From positions 51,710 to 115,709 of the forward strand of contig NZ_LXHZ01000016.1 in assembly GCF_001888055.1 (NCBI RefSeq): a DNA stretch of 64,000 nucleotides, in the 5' to 3' direction. Shown here in pieces: positions 40,489-50,157 of this stretch; within the stretch, counting starts at the first letter, position 1, and each line of letters opens with the position of its first letter. The DNA is from Rappaport israeli (GTDB lineage: Bacteria; Pseudomonadota; Gammaproteobacteria; Cardiobacteriales; Cardiobacteriaceae). The notes under the pieces are model-generated. The model saw only the letters and a program-made list of their open reading frames with translations. It was not told where the DNA came from and searched no databases. The position numbers were made by a program, and so were the translations under genes.

Positions 40489-41353
40489 TCCTTATCAACT
40501 AGGCGCTTCTTTATATGTGCCTGCCATTCACGAGCAATTGCCGGCGATTGCGCGCGGCGACAAGCTCGGCTTTGTGCGCAGCTTGATTTATTGCACCGAA
40601 GATGCCCTGCATCCCAATGATTTGCCGCAAGCTTTTGCGCAATTGCAATTATTATTAGATACCTTGCCGGCGCAAGACCGACGGCTGCATTTTATCCGCC
40701 TGCGCAATCCGCAAGTGATGCAGGAAATCTTGCAATTGCGCGGTATTGAGAAAATCAGCGGCTTTGTTCTGCCGAAAATAAGTCCGCATAATCTGCATGA
40801 GTATGCGCCGCTGCTGTCTTATGATTTTGCCCTGATGCCGACTTTGGAAACCGGCGATACCTTCCTTGAAAGCGCGATGCTGGATTTGCGCCGCCAATTA
40901 TTGCATCCCGAATGGTTCGCAAGGATTTTATGTCTGCGCATCGGCGGCAATGATTTATTGAGCCTGCTGCACATGCGCCGCTCGCGCAACGCCACGATTT
41001 ATCAAGGCGCATTGGGCGCATTGATTGCGCGTTTGGTCGGTATCTTCAAGCCCTACGGCTTTTATTTGACTGCGCCCGTATTTGAATTTTTGGAAGAACA
41101 GGCATTGCTGGCGCAGGAAGTACAGGAAGATTTGCGCTACGGCTTAATCGGCAAAACCGCCATTCACCCCGAACAAATTCCCCTGATTGAGCGGCATTAC
41201 CGCGTCTCTGCCGGCGATAAATACCTCGCCGAGCAGATTCTCTCTAGCCAAAGGGCGGTATTTAATGCCGATGCCACTATGCAGGAAGTTAGCACGCACA
41301 GCAATTGGGCGCAGGCGGTACTCAAGGCTTGGGCGGTGTATGGGGAGAAATGA
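40481..41353 (+). CDS. HpcH/HpaI aldolase, citrate lyase beta-like protein of the Ter pathway
   Basis: A 290-residue CitE-like TIM-barrel aldolase. VLPKISPHNLHEYAPLL and LMPTLETGDTFL hold the metal and substrate loops, with RIGGNDLLSLLHMRR and GLIGKTAIHPEQIPLI near the end. Ter biosynthetic modules contain exactly this family with HAD, PRTase and StiP partners. Last gene of the jetABCD-stiP-aldolase operon. Confidence 0.85.
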   Translation: MINPYQLGASLYVPAIHEQLPAIARGDKLGFVRSLIYCTEDALHPNDLPQAFAQLQLLLDTLPAQDRRLHFIRLRNPQVMQEILQLRGIEKISGFVLPKISPHNLHEYAPLLSYDFALMPTLETGDTFLESAMLDLRRQLLHPEWFARILCLRIGGNDLLSLLHMRRSRNATIYQGALGALIARLVGIFKPYGFYLTAPVFEFLEEQALLAQEVQEDLRYGLIGKTAIHPEQIPLIERHYRVSAGDKYLAEQILSSQRAVFNADATMQEVSTHSNWAQAVLKAWAVYGEK

Positions 41354-41483
41354 GAGGCTGATTAATTCTTAATTTTAGTAGCTTAGGCGCTAAAATTATG
41401 GCGGACGGATTGTCGCTAAATGATAAAAAAGATAAAATTACGGTCATTTTCTAATCTTATTTTTGAATCATTCAGGAGACAAT

Positions 41484-41762
41484 ATGGCTGCCTACGTATT
41501 TCATGTTTATCGCGGCGAAGGGCTTAGTTCATCGATTAATTTAAGCAGCGGTCAAACCGTGCATTTGAAAGCCTTGGGCGATATGCAGTATCAACTGTTG
41601 GCAGAGAACGGCAGCCTGATTAATAATCCGGAATTTATTATCAAAGGCAATGATTTATGGATTTTGAAAGAGGGTGTCTCCGAGCCTTTGCTGATTATCG
41701 AAGACCATGCGATCACGGCGTATCAAGGCGGCTTTGCAGGCAAGCTCGGTATGGCGGCATAA
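41484..41762 (+). CDS. Small protein resembling the N-terminal module of a large adhesin, truncated
   Basis: 92 residues. The body ([45 protein letters not shown]) looks like the prefix domain of biofilm adhesins that ends in a short strand-rich repeat. The last 14 codons (41720-41762) run antisense to a hemE fragment, so the reading frame is a chimera created by recombination. A CAGGAG ribosome site precedes it. Confidence 0.45.
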   Translation: MAAYVFHVYRGEGLSSSINLSSGQTVHLKALGDMQYQLLAENGSLINNPEFIIKGNDLWILKEGVSEPLLIIEDHAITAYQGGFAGKLGMAA

Positions 41763-41897
41763 ATCCATAAAACTGCCCGCCTGTTCGCGCGTGGCGCGGT
41801 ATTCAGGCAAATAACGTCCTGCTTGACGCATCATCCACACAGGAGTTCTTTCTACTTTTTCACCGCGCAGCACACGCAGAAATAGGTCGTTTTGCAT
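41720..41897 (-). pseudogene. hemE: hemE 5' fragment (uroporphyrinogen decarboxylase), truncated
   Basis: First ~59 codons of Hem[21 protein letters not shown], then [21 protein letters not shown] and [14 protein letters not shown]. These match the conserved start of uroporphyrinogen decarboxylase (about 354 residues). Similarity stops near 41720, inside the plus-strand adhesin-like ORF. A functional hemE must lie elsewhere. Confidence 0.85.
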
Positions 41898-42243
41898 AAC
41901 AATTTCTCTTTTTTGTCGAATAGAACGCAAATCAGCCGCCTTGCAGCGCAAGTCTTGCCAGAAGGCATTATCAAGATTCGCCTTAGGCATTTCAAGCCTT
42001 AACACCGCTGATAAGCCGTGCGCCGCTTTATCTGTGATTTTTTCCATCATTATCCCGATATATTTGCCAATATCGGCTTGTCATGAAAAGTATTAAGGTT
42101 TAAATGTGTTTGATTTATTTATAAATACAGATTCTTAGAGCAAGATGCTAAGCAATGAAAATATTGAAATGAGAAGTTTTCGTATTGACTTTATCTTATC
42201 CAAGAAGGAAGATATGCGCGCTTTTTATTTTCAAAGGTATATT

Positions 42244-43337
42244 ATGCGTAAATTATTGTCTTTGGCGGCGGCTATCGCTGCTTGTGCCGCTATGGCGGAA
42301 GTCAAAACCTTTCAAGACGTCATGGGACGCGAAGTCTCGGTCGATGTGCCGGTCAAACGCGCGATTCTGACGTTCTATTATCCGGATTATATTGCCGTTG
42401 CAGGGGCGGAGAATTTCAAACATGTGGTCGGCATCTCGCGCGAATTCTGGGAAAAATTCAATCCCGGCAGCTGGGGGCTGTATGTGGAAAAAATGCCGGA
42501 TTTGGTCAATATCGTCGATGTCGCTATGCCACCAATAATAATTTTTCGACCGAAAAAGCCCTTGCTTTAAATCCCGATGTGCTGATTGTGCCGAAAATCC
42601 AGATGGGCGCCTTAGAAAGCGAATTGCCGTATTTTGAAAAAGCGGGCGTGCCGGTGGTGGTGGTCGATTTCAATGATCAAACGGTGGAAAACCACCGCAA
42701 AAGCGCGGAAATTTTCGGTATTTTGAGCGGCGAAGAGGCGCGCAGCAAAAAAATCGGCGAGGAATATGCCGCCGGCATTGCCGATATTCAGGCGCGGATA
42801 GCGAAAGTCAATGTCGCCAAGCCTAAGATTTATGTGGAATTCGGCAATAAAGGCCCGAGCGAACACAGCTTTACTTTCGGCAAAAACATGTGGGGCGCGA
42901 TTGCCGAGACGGTCGGCGGCGACAACATCAGCGCGCCGCATATCGAGTCTTGGGGACAACTCAATCCCGAGCAGGTCATCAGCGCGCAGCCTGAAGTCAT
43001 CATTATTACCGGCACGGAAAATAATGTGGAAACCGCGCCGGAAATCATGGCAATGGGCATTGATATTGCAGAAGAAGATGCGCGCAAACGCTTATCAGGA
43101 TTTGTCACGCGCGCAGGTTGGACGGAATTGCCGGCAGTAAAAAACCAACGCGTTTACGGTCTGTATCACACCGCTTCGCGTTCTTTAAGCGATTTGGCCG
43201 CCGCGCAATTTATGGCAAAAGCCCTGTATCCCGAAGCCTTTGCCGATGTCGATCCGCTGAAAACCTATATGGATTTCCATGCCGATTATTTGCCGATTAC
43301 ACCGAAAGGCACGTTTTTTCTAAATTTCAATAAATAA
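42244..43337 (+). CDS. ABC transporter substrate-binding protein A (apparent frameshift near 42526)
   Basis: About 364 residues restored. Signal peptide MRKLLSLAAAIAACAAMA, then FQDVMGREVSVDVPVKRAI, typical of iron- and siderophore-type binding proteins. At 42526 the frame breaks (GTCGGCTATGCC read as GTCGCTATGCC). The neighbouring frame continues TNNNFSTEKALALNPDVLIV to FFLNFNK. Paralogous to the binding protein at 43965. An upstream AAATGAGAAGTTTTCG stretch might be a weak Fur-like site. Confidence 0.85.
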
Positions 43338-43350
43338 GAGAAATAAAATC

Positions 43351-43936
43351 ATGGATATTTTTTCTTACTTTCCTCAAATTTATAAGATTGGTTTTTCCCT
43401 ATTCCTTGCTAGATAGCAAAAAGATCGACAGAAATAAATTAGAGGAAATAGAAGAATATCTCAATATAGAAAGACCTAAACATATAGAAAATAACAGCAC
43501 TATCCTCACCAGACAGTTTGCTCAAAAGAAAATTCCTATTTTAAATAATCTATCTGTAAATGAATTGGATGATTTAATAGATAAAAAAGAATCTGATATG
43601 GATGGGATATTCAATGTTGTTTGGGCTAAAGGCGGTGCATTGATAGGGTTTGGTTATATTGAATACAATTCGGAAGAAGGCAAATATTTGTATAAGAAAA
43701 ATGGCAATCCTACTACCGCATTAATTGTAGGATTAATAATGATATTTTCTTTATTTTTATATATTGCCTTCCTTTTAAGCAATTATCAAATAACAGATAT
43801 TGTAAAATTTATTATCCACATCACATTAGTATTTTTATTTGTTACAATATCCACATCTATCCTTTCGTTTTATACTAATTGCAAAAATGCTTATAAAGAA
43901 TTACAGAAAGATAAATATCGCCATATTTTTGAATAA
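43351..43936 (+). CDS. Hypothetical two-helix membrane protein, AT-rich
   Basis: Reading frame 43388-43936, plus a possible ATG at 43351 (MDIFSYFPQIYK) separated by a small frame slip. Residues 110-170 form two hydrophobic helices (ALIVGLIMIFSLFLYIAF). Much more AT-rich than the two flanking binding-protein genes, so probably inserted between them. Function unknown. Confidence 0.5.
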
Positions 43937-43964
43937 CCAATTTTTTAACCATAGGGAAGCAACC

Positions 43965-45062
43965 ATGCTGAAAAAACTACTGGTCGCGGCAGCTATCGCC
44001 GCTTCTTTGGGCACTGCTTATGCAGAAGTGAAAACCATCAAAGACGTACTGGGGCGCGAAGTGAAGGTCGATATACCTGCCAAGCGCATTATGCTCGGCT
44101 TTTATTACACCGATTATCTTGCCGTCGGCGGCGAAAAAGCCTTAGATAATGTGGTCGGTTTTTCCAAAGCGGTATGGACGGATTGGACGCCGACTAGTTG
44201 GGAAGTCTATAGCAAAGCCCTGCCCAAGCTCAATGAATTGGCGGATGTGGGCGAAGTGGAAGTCGGAACCTTTTCCGTAGAGAAGGTTTTGTCGCTGAAA
44301 CCTGATTTGGTCATTCTCGGCGAATGGCAATGGCAGGTCTTGGAGCCTGATCTTGAGCCTTTGGAAAAAGCGGGTATTCCCGTGGTAGTTTTGGATTACA
44401 ACAAAGAGCAATTAAATTTGCATTTGGACAGCACGCGCGTTTTGGGCGAAATTACCGGTCAGGAAGCGCGCGCGAAGGAAATTGCCGATTGGTATGAAGG
44501 CGTTGTGAAAGATGTGCATACGCGCGTGGAGAAATCCGGTCAGCCCAAGCCGAAAGTCTATATCGAATTCGGCAATAAAGGACCGGCAGAACAGGGTAAC
44601 AGCTTCGGCAATACCATGTGGGGACCTTTGGCAGTGCAGGCGATGGGCGACAATATCGCTGCCGAGCATGTGGAATACGCCGGTCCGATGAATCCCGAGC
44701 AAGTGATTGCGGAGAATCCCGATGTGGTCGTAATTACGGCACGCGAAACCGAGCTGAAGAAAAATGCCGAAGCCATGGTCATGGGTATCCACATTGACGA
44801 AGCGGAAGCGCAGAAACGCTTGGCGGGCTATAAGGCGCGCAGCGGTTGGTCCGAATTATCCGCGATTAAAAACGACCGCCTCTACGGCATTTATCAAGGC
44901 GCCTCGCGTACCTTAGCCGATGCCGCTTCCATTCAGTTTATTGCCAAAACCCTCTATCCCGAAGCCTTTGCAGATATTGATCCCTTGGCGACTTATTTGG
45001 ATTATCACAAAAAATATCTTCCTATTGTTCCTGAAGGTACTTTCTACCTGAAGGCGAAATAA
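43965..45062 (+). CDS. ABC transporter substrate-binding protein B
   Basis: A 365-residue periplasmic binding protein with signal peptide MLKKLLVAAAIAASLGTAYA and IKDVLGREVKVDIPAKRIM. VEKVLSLKPDLVILGEW marks the first lobe. About 40% similar to the copy upstream. Followed by permease and ATPase, so it is the likely main partner. Ligand probably iron, haem or a siderophore; not determined by sequence. Confidence 0.93.
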   Translation: MLKKLLVAAAIAASLGTAYAEVKTIKDVLGREVKVDIPAKRIMLGFYYTDYLAVGGEKALDNVVGFSKAVWTDWTPTSWEVYSKALPKLNELADVGEVEVGTFSVEKVLSLKPDLVILGEWQWQVLEPDLEPLEKAGIPVVVLDYNKEQLNLHLDSTRVLGEITGQEARAKEIADWYEGVVKDVHTRVEKSGQPKPKVYIEFGNKGPAEQGNSFGNTMWGPLAVQAMGDNIAAEHVEYAGPMNPEQVIAENPDVVVITARETELKKNAEAMVMGIHIDEAEAQKRLAGYKARSGWSELSAIKNDRLYGIYQGASRTLADAASIQFIAKTLYPEAFADIDPLATYLDYHKKYLPIVPEGTFYLKAK

Positions 45063-45064
45063 GT

Positions 45065-46114
45065 ATGTCGGCTAACGATCTCTTTGTTAGCACGACTATT
45101 GCCAACCACCGCCGCCGTGAAAAGCAGCGGTGGTTGACGCTTATGGCTTTTGCAATAGTTTGTTTTATTCTTTTAGTCTTGGATTTGGCGACAGGTCCTG
45201 CCATGCTCAGCCCGATGGAAGTGCTGCGCGCCTTATTCAAAATGGAGGGTGTGGAGCCGATTTCTTTGAATATCGTGCATGATATGCGCCTGCCCAAGGC
45301 TTTTATGGCGGTGGTGGCGGGTATGGCATTGAGCGCAGGCGGTGCGGAAATCCAAACTCTGCTCAATAATCCCATGGCAAGCCCTTATACTTTGGGTCTG
45401 GCGGCGGCGGCAGGTTTCGGAGCGGCAATTGTGATTGTTTTCGGCAGCTTCGGTCTGCCGCTGATGATTGCCATGCCCTTGGGTGCTTTCTCGATGACGA
45501 TGATCGCTTCGGGAATTATGTTTTTGTTCGCCTCGATGCGCCGCTTTAGCTCGGCAACCTTGGTCTTGGTCGGCATCGCTCTGCTCTTTTTATTTCAGTC
45601 CGCCTCTTCACTGATTCAATACCGCGCCGCACCCGAAGATTCGCAGCGGATTTTATTTTGGCTCTTCGGCACCTTGGAAAAAGCCAAATGGGATACGCTG
45701 ACAGTCAGCGCCGTAATTACCGCCGTTTGCACCGTGATTTTACTTGCCAATACTTGGCAATTGACCGCCTTGCGCTTAGGCGAAGACCGCGCGGCAAGCA
45801 TGGGCGTGAATATCCGTCATCTGCGCCTGAAAGTCTTGGTAGTTGTTGCCGTCATGACCGCTACCGTCATCAGCTTTGTCGGCACAATCGGCTTTATCGG
45901 CTTGGTGGCGCCGCATGTGGCGAGAATGTTGGTCGGCGAAGATCAGCGCTTTTTCCTGCCGGCATCTATGCTCTGCGGCGCGGCATTTTTATCCGCCGCC
46001 TCGGTGCTCTCTAAAATCATCAATCCCGGTGCACTGTTCCCGATTGGCATCATTACCTCCTTTATCGGCGTGCCCTTCTTCTTTTGGATTATTTTAAGCA
46101 GGAAGAACCTATGA
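45065..46114 (+). CDS. FecCD-type ABC transporter permease
   Basis: A 349-residue inner-membrane permease. It has RLPKAFMAVVAGMALSAGG and GFIGLVAPHVARMLVGEDQR, the family signatures, and around nine hydrophobic helices. It starts 2 bases after the binding-protein stop and overlaps the ATPase (ATGA). Confidence 0.94.
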   Translation: MSANDLFVSTTIANHRRREKQRWLTLMAFAIVCFILLVLDLATGPAMLSPMEVLRALFKMEGVEPISLNIVHDMRLPKAFMAVVAGMALSAGGAEIQTLLNNPMASPYTLGLAAAAGFGAAIVIVFGSFGLPLMIAMPLGAFSMTMIASGIMFLFASMRRFSSATLVLVGIALLFLFQSASSLIQYRAAPEDSQRILFWLFGTLEKAKWDTLTVSAVITAVCTVILLANTWQLTALRLGEDRAASMGVNIRHLRLKVLVVVAVMTATVISFVGTIGFIGLVAPHVARMLVGEDQRFFLPASMLCGAAFLSAASVLSKIINPGALFPIGIITSFIGVPFFFWIILSRKNL

Positions 46115-46896
46115 GCCTTCAGCTTGAACAAGTCAGCATTTTGCGCGGCGATTTATGTATTGCCGATGCCATTTCCTTAGAACTGCAAAGCGGTAAAGTT
46201 TATGCCGTGCTCGGCCCGAACGGCGTCGGCAAATCCTCGCTGATTAAAACTATTTTCGGCGACATCGCTTTTCAAGGCGAAATCAGCTTCAAAAAACGCT
46301 ATCTGCGCAATGAACGCCTCGCCCATTGGCGCAAAACAATCGGCTATATGCCGCAGGATACGCAAATCGACGCCTCATTAACGGCATTGGAAGTCGTACT
46401 CTTAGGCAAACTCGACTCTTTAACTTTGCATATCAGCGATGAGCAGCTGGCAACGGCGGTCGAACTGATGCAGACACTCGGCATTGCCCATTTGGCGCAG
46501 CGCGATGTGCTGTCCTTATCGGGCGGACAGCGGCAAATGGTCATGTTTGCCCAAGTGCTGCTGCGCGAGCCGGAGCTGCTCTTGCTCGACGAACCCGTCA
46601 GCGCCTTAGACATGCACCATCAATGCGTATTGCTGGAGCAAGTGCGGCAATACACACGCGAGCGCAATTTAGTCACCATCATGATTCTGCATGATTTAAG
46701 CCTTGCGGCGCAATTTGCCGACGAACTGATTTTATTGGCTCAGGGCAAAATTCAAGCTCAAGGCAGCGCCAGCCACATTTTCCAACGCCATATCATCGAG
46801 CGCATTTACCGTGTGGAAACCCATATTTTTACCGACGAAGCCGGCAATACCGCAGCCGTTCTGCCGCGTCGCGCCATTCTTTCCCCCTCACAATAA
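46111..46896 (+). CDS. FepC/FhuC-type ABC transporter ATP-binding protein
   Basis: A 261-residue ATPase. Walker A LGPNGVGKSSLIKTI is near residue 36, the signature LSGGQRQMVMFAQVLL is near 136, and Walker B LLLLDEPVSALDMHHQ follows. It completes a three-component importer with the permease and binding proteins upstream. Confidence 0.94.
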   Translation: MSLQLEQVSILRGDLCIADAISLELQSGKVYAVLGPNGVGKSSLIKTIFGDIAFQGEISFKKRYLRNERLAHWRKTIGYMPQDTQIDASLTALEVVLLGKLDSLTLHISDEQLATAVELMQTLGIAHLAQRDVLSLSGGQRQMVMFAQVLLREPELLLLDEPVSALDMHHQCVLLEQVRQYTRERNLVTIMILHDLSLAAQFADELILLAQGKIQAQGSASHIFQRHIIERIYRVETHIFTDEAGNTAAVLPRRAILSPSQ

Positions 46897-46905
46897 GGAA
46901 AAGCC

Positions 46906-47394
46906 ATGAAAAAAATCTTCTTAGCAAGCGTATTCAGCCTGATAGCCCACAGCGCTTGGGCGGCAAATCATCAAGTCCAAATGCTGGACATCGGTGCGGA
47001 TAAAGCGCCGATGGTCTTTGAACCGGCAGTATTGCATATCGCCGTCGGCGACAGCGTCACCTTTCTGCCGACCAACAAAGGGCATAACGTGGAAAGCAAA
47101 AGCGTGCCGGAAGGTGCGGAGCATTTCAAAAGCGAGCTCGACCAAGAATTCACCGTCACCTTAGACAAAGAAGGCATCTATCTCTACACCTGCCCGCCGC
47201 ACAGCATGATGAACATGAACGGCGTCATCATCGTCGGCGAGCCTGTCAATTTAGAAGAAAGTAAAGAATACGCCAAAAGCCGCATGGAGCGTCGCGCCAT
47301 GTCGAATAAAGGACGTTTGATGCAATATCTGGACAGCATCGACAGCCAAGCTGCGGAACAGTCGGCAGAGGCGGACAAAAACGCCGCACCATAA
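46906..47394 (+). CDS. Cupredoxin (pseudoazurin-like) periplasmic copper protein
   Basis: A 162-residue protein with signal peptide MKKIFLASVFSLIAHSAWA. Type 1 copper ligands are visible: His in KGHNVES and the Cys-His-Met set in YTCPPHSMMNMNG. The extended C-terminal tail is charged and alanine-rich. It accepts or donates electrons in the periplasm. Its start lies 9 bases after the ABC ATPase stop, so it is co-transcribed with the transporter and may help ligand redox or copper handling. Confidence 0.9.
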   Translation: MKKIFLASVFSLIAHSAWAANHQVQMLDIGADKAPMVFEPAVLHIAVGDSVTFLPTNKGHNVESKSVPEGAEHFKSELDQEFTVTLDKEGIYLYTCPPHSMMNMNGVIIVGEPVNLEESKEYAKSRMERRAMSNKGRLMQYLDSIDSQAAEQSAEADKNAAP

Positions 47395-48248
47395 TGGCGA
47401 ACATCTACATCGCCACCTGCCTTGCTTGGCGGCAGGGCAATGCGCTGCTGCAAGCCTTGGCGCAGTACCTGCAAGCCGAGCTCCTTCCTTGGCAGGAAAT
47501 TATCCCTGAGCGCATCGGCGGCGGCGCCTTGCTGCCGCTTGCCGCTTGGGATTACAGCGAACAGCCGCAAGCCTATTTGGATTGGCTTGCCGCCTTAGAA
47601 GCCGCGCAAGTGCGGCTGATTAATCCGCGCGCCGTACAGACATGGAACATCCGCAAAAGCTACCTTGCCGACTTGTACGCCCAAGGGCTACCCGTTACGC
47701 CCAGCATCGTGCTATCAGCTCAGCATCGCGCCGACTGGCAAAAGCAGATTGCCGCCGCAGGCTGGGAAAATCCCGTTATCAAACCCCTTATCGGACAAAG
47801 CGGCAAAGGCGTGCAACGTCCTGCCCAAATGACTAATCTCAACAGCGCCTATCTGCAAGGCGCATTGTTGCAAGCCTTTATTCATGCCCCTTTCGGCGAA
47901 GTCTGCCTTATTTATCTGCAAGGTGAATATTTCCATGCCGTCCACCGCCGTCCGGCGCCTCAAGAATGGCGTGCCAACAGCGCCTATGGCGTTGAAATTC
48001 TACCGATAAGTGTTTTACCGCATTGGCGTAAAGCGGCGGATAGGCTGATGCAAGCCCTACCATTTCAGCCTGCCTATGCGCGTATCGACGGACTGATTCA
48101 AGAAGATAATGCCTTTATTTGCAATGAAATCGAGCTGATAGAGCCGGCATTGTATTTGCCGCCGGAGCGCATCGGAGAGGCGGCAAAACTCTTGCTACAG
48201 TCAAAGAAATCAAAAAGAGTTACAAATCCACAGGAAGTAAAAGAATAG
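47394..48248 (+). CDS. ATP-grasp domain protein
   Basis: A 284-residue ATP-grasp fold. NIRKSYLADLYAQGLPVTPS opens the ATP-grasp core, VIKPLIGQSGKGV is the glycine-rich loop, and CNEIELIEPALYL supplies the metal ligands. Resembles RimK- and glutathione-synthetase-like ligases. Overlaps the cupredoxin stop (TAATG). Product unknown; a peptide or chelator modification role is an inference. Confidence 0.8.
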   Translation: MANIYIATCLAWRQGNALLQALAQYLQAELLPWQEIIPERIGGGALLPLAAWDYSEQPQAYLDWLAALEAAQVRLINPRAVQTWNIRKSYLADLYAQGLPVTPSIVLSAQHRADWQKQIAAAGWENPVIKPLIGQSGKGVQRPAQMTNLNSAYLQGALLQAFIHAPFGEVCLIYLQGEYFHAVHRRPAPQEWRANSAYGVEILPISVLPHWRKAADRLMQALPFQPAYARIDGLIQEDNAFICNEIELIEPALYLPPERIGEAAKLLLQSKKSKRVTNPQEVKE

Positions 48249-48545
48249 TTTATCGATGCAATCTAAGCGCCAATCCTTGCGTTTACGTTTAAGCCAAGCC
48301 CACATTTTCTCGATTGGGTTCAGATCCGGGACCGTATGGCGGCAGCCATAAAATATAGTACCTTAACTTCAAAATGAGACTTAGAGATACACATTTTGTC
48401 AGGAGAAGCGCTTAGAATAATCTCATTTTGAAGTTAAGAGACTATATGATGTCCCGCATCTGCAATAAGCTCTTGGGTATCCTGTCTTTTGTGAAAGCTG
48501 GCATTGTCCATAATAATGACGCTGTTTTCAGGCAATTGTGTTAAC
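48249..48545 (-). pseudogene. IS630-family transposase remnant, split by a MITE
   Basis: On the minus strand one part encodes QLPENSVIIMDNASFHK (the DDE aspartate region). A second part, in another frame, encodes LPPY then LNPIEKMWAWLKRKRKDW (the glutamate region). A 90-bp MITE lies between them at 48356-48444, and frames are shifted, so this is dead. Its 3' boundary abuts the ATP-grasp stop. Confidence 0.85.
48356..48444. mobile_element. MITE with TTAACTTCAAAATGAGA ends, copy 1
   Basis: 89 bp with inverted ends TAGTACCTTAACTTCAAAATG and CATTTTGAAGTTAAGAGACTA. It sits inside the IS630 remnant and is flanked by TA. A second, left-truncated copy lies at 51494-51563. The inner sequence (GAGATACACATTTTGTC, AGGAGAAGCGC) is identical between copies, so movement was recent. 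Confidence 0.8.
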
Positions 48546-48580
48546 AGCAATTATTCTACCCAACAATGAAATACATCACT

Positions 48581-48653
48581 ATAGTCAAAGAATTGAAAAA
48601 GTATTACGGCAAGGCGAGCCAACGCCGTAATACTTTTTCAATTCTTTGACTAT
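48581..48653. repeat. Small inverted-repeat element (ATAGTC...GACTAT type), copy 2
   Basis: A near-perfect palindrome: ATAGTCAAAGAATTG-AAAAAGTATTACGGC, a short centre AAGGCGAGCCAAC, then the exact inverse ending CAATTCTTTGACTAT. 73 bp with arms of about 30 bp. Could fold into a long hairpin. Confidence 0.85.
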
Positions 48654-48858
48654 ATGACCTGATGCCAGCTTGTTCAATGTCATTTGTCTGTAATCTTTTG
48701 AGTATGCCATAAGTTTTAGTGTAACTTTTTTTGGATTCTTTGACTATAGAATAATATTTTATGAAGAAATCAACATTGTTTTTATTTGACGCGGCTATTT
48801 GAAAAAAATATTATTCCAATGTTGTAATTGGCAACATCATATAGAAGGAGGATACCTC

Positions 48859-49899
48859 ATGACAATGAAAGCAGCATGTTGGTATGGTAAAGGCGATATT
48901 CGGATTGAAGAAGTCGATATTCCTAGTCCGAAAGCACACCAAGTTAAAATTGCCGTTAAATATACAGGCATTTGCGGTAGTGATTTACATGAATATCTTG
49001 GCGGTCCGATTTTTATTCCGGTCGATAAACCTCATCCTTATTCTGGACAACAAGCACCACTGATCATGGGGCATGAATTTTCTGGTGAAATTGTCGAAGT
49101 TGGCTCGGACGTACATCATCTCAAGGTAGGTGATCGTATTACCGTAGAACCCATTTTGGCGGAAAACGGTTTAGTGGGGCAGTATAATCTTGATCCTAAT
49201 TTAGGTTTTGTAGGGCTTGCTGCTGACGGCGGTTTTGCCGAATTTTGTGTAGTAGATGCGCAATTGGTACATCAATTACCGGAAAGCATCGATTTTGAAC
49301 AAGCTGCATTAACCGAACCCGCAGCAGTTGCCTTATATGCCGTGCATCAAAGCAAAATTAAAGCCGGCGAAACTGCTGCGGTATTTGGTTGTGGACCCAT
49401 CGGTTTGCTAGTTATTGAAGCCTTGCGGGCAGCAGGCGCTTCAGAAATTTATGCTGTCGAACTCTCTGCGGAACGTCAAGCCAAAGCTAAAGAATTAGGC
49501 GCTATTGTTCTTGATCCTCAAAAAGATGACGTAATCAAAACTATTAAAGACAAAACTAATGGTGGCTGTGATGTTTCATTTGAAGTTACAGGCGTACCGG
49601 CGGTATTACAGCAATCAATCGAAGCTGTAAAAAATGACGGTATGGCAGTCATTGTCAGTATTTGGGAACAAGAAGCCAGTATTCATCCTAATGAAATCGT
49701 GATTAAAGAAAAAACAGTAAGAGGTATCATTGCCTATCGTGAAGTTTTTCCTGCCGTATTAAAACTCATGGAAAAAGGGTATTTCTCAAAAGATGTCCTT
49801 GTAACTAAAAAAATCCAATTGGCTGATTTAGTCGATGAAGGATTCGAAGCTTTAGTGAAAGAAAAAAGTCAGGTAAAAATATTAGTTTCTCCTAAATAA
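48859..49899 (+). CDS. Zinc-dependent (R,R)-butanediol dehydrogenase-type oxidoreductase
   Basis: A 346-residue medium-chain dehydrogenase. The catalytic zinc site is in YTGICGSDLHEYLGG and MGHEFSGEIVEVG, and the NAD-binding VFGCGPIGLLVIEALRAAG is near residue 175. Likely interconverts acetoin and 2,3-butanediol. The ATG at 48859 is chosen because AGAAGGAGGATACCTC gives a strong ribosome site. More AT-rich than the Ter and Wadjet genes. A terminator follows. Confidence 0.9.
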   Translation: MTMKAACWYGKGDIRIEEVDIPSPKAHQVKIAVKYTGICGSDLHEYLGGPIFIPVDKPHPYSGQQAPLIMGHEFSGEIVEVGSDVHHLKVGDRITVEPILAENGLVGQYNLDPNLGFVGLAADGGFAEFCVVDAQLVHQLPESIDFEQAALTEPAAVALYAVHQSKIKAGETAAVFGCGPIGLLVIEALRAAGASEIYAVELSAERQAKAKELGAIVLDPQKDDVIKTIKDKTNGGCDVSFEVTGVPAVLQQSIEAVKNDGMAVIVSIWEQEASIHPNEIVIKEKTVRGIIAYREVFPAVLKLMEKGYFSKDVLVTKKIQLADLVDEGFEALVKEKSQVKILVSPK

Positions 49900-49911
49900 A
49901 AACATCTAAAA

Positions 49912-49936
49912 AACGCCGCAAAATGCGGCGTTTTTT
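49912..49936 (+). terminator. Rho-independent terminator after butanediol dehydrogenase
   Basis: AACGCCGCA-AAA-TGCGGCGTT stem followed by six T. Confidence 0.9.
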
Positions 49937-49945
49937 ATTGCATTT

Positions 49946-50137
49946 TCAATCAATTTTCTTGCAGGTAGAAATTCCTAGCAAGCGCCATATCGGGCAAAAG
50001 CTGATGGCTGCGGTAGCGATAAAAATCGCCCCTAAATAGCCCCACCAGCCAATCGTACCTGTTGCCGCTAAAACCACCAGCAACAAACCTAAAACGCCGC
50101 GTGCAATACGTTCCATTTTTCCAAGATTACAAGGCAT
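49946..50137 (-). CDS. DUF2892 membrane protein
   Basis: A 63-residue protein, MPCNLGKMERIARGVLG, with two hydrophobic helices (LLLVVLAATGTIGWWG and AIFIATAAISFCPIW) and the family's CPIW motif. GGAGAATCCTT precedes the ATG. Function in the family is unclear; often linked to rhodanese and sulfur or redox genes, as here. Confidence 0.8.
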   Translation of the reverse strand: MPCNLGKMERIARGVLGLLLVVLAATGTIGWWGYLGAIFIATAAISFCPIWRLLGISTCKKID

Positions 50138-50157
50138 AAGGATTCTCCAGATATGAA

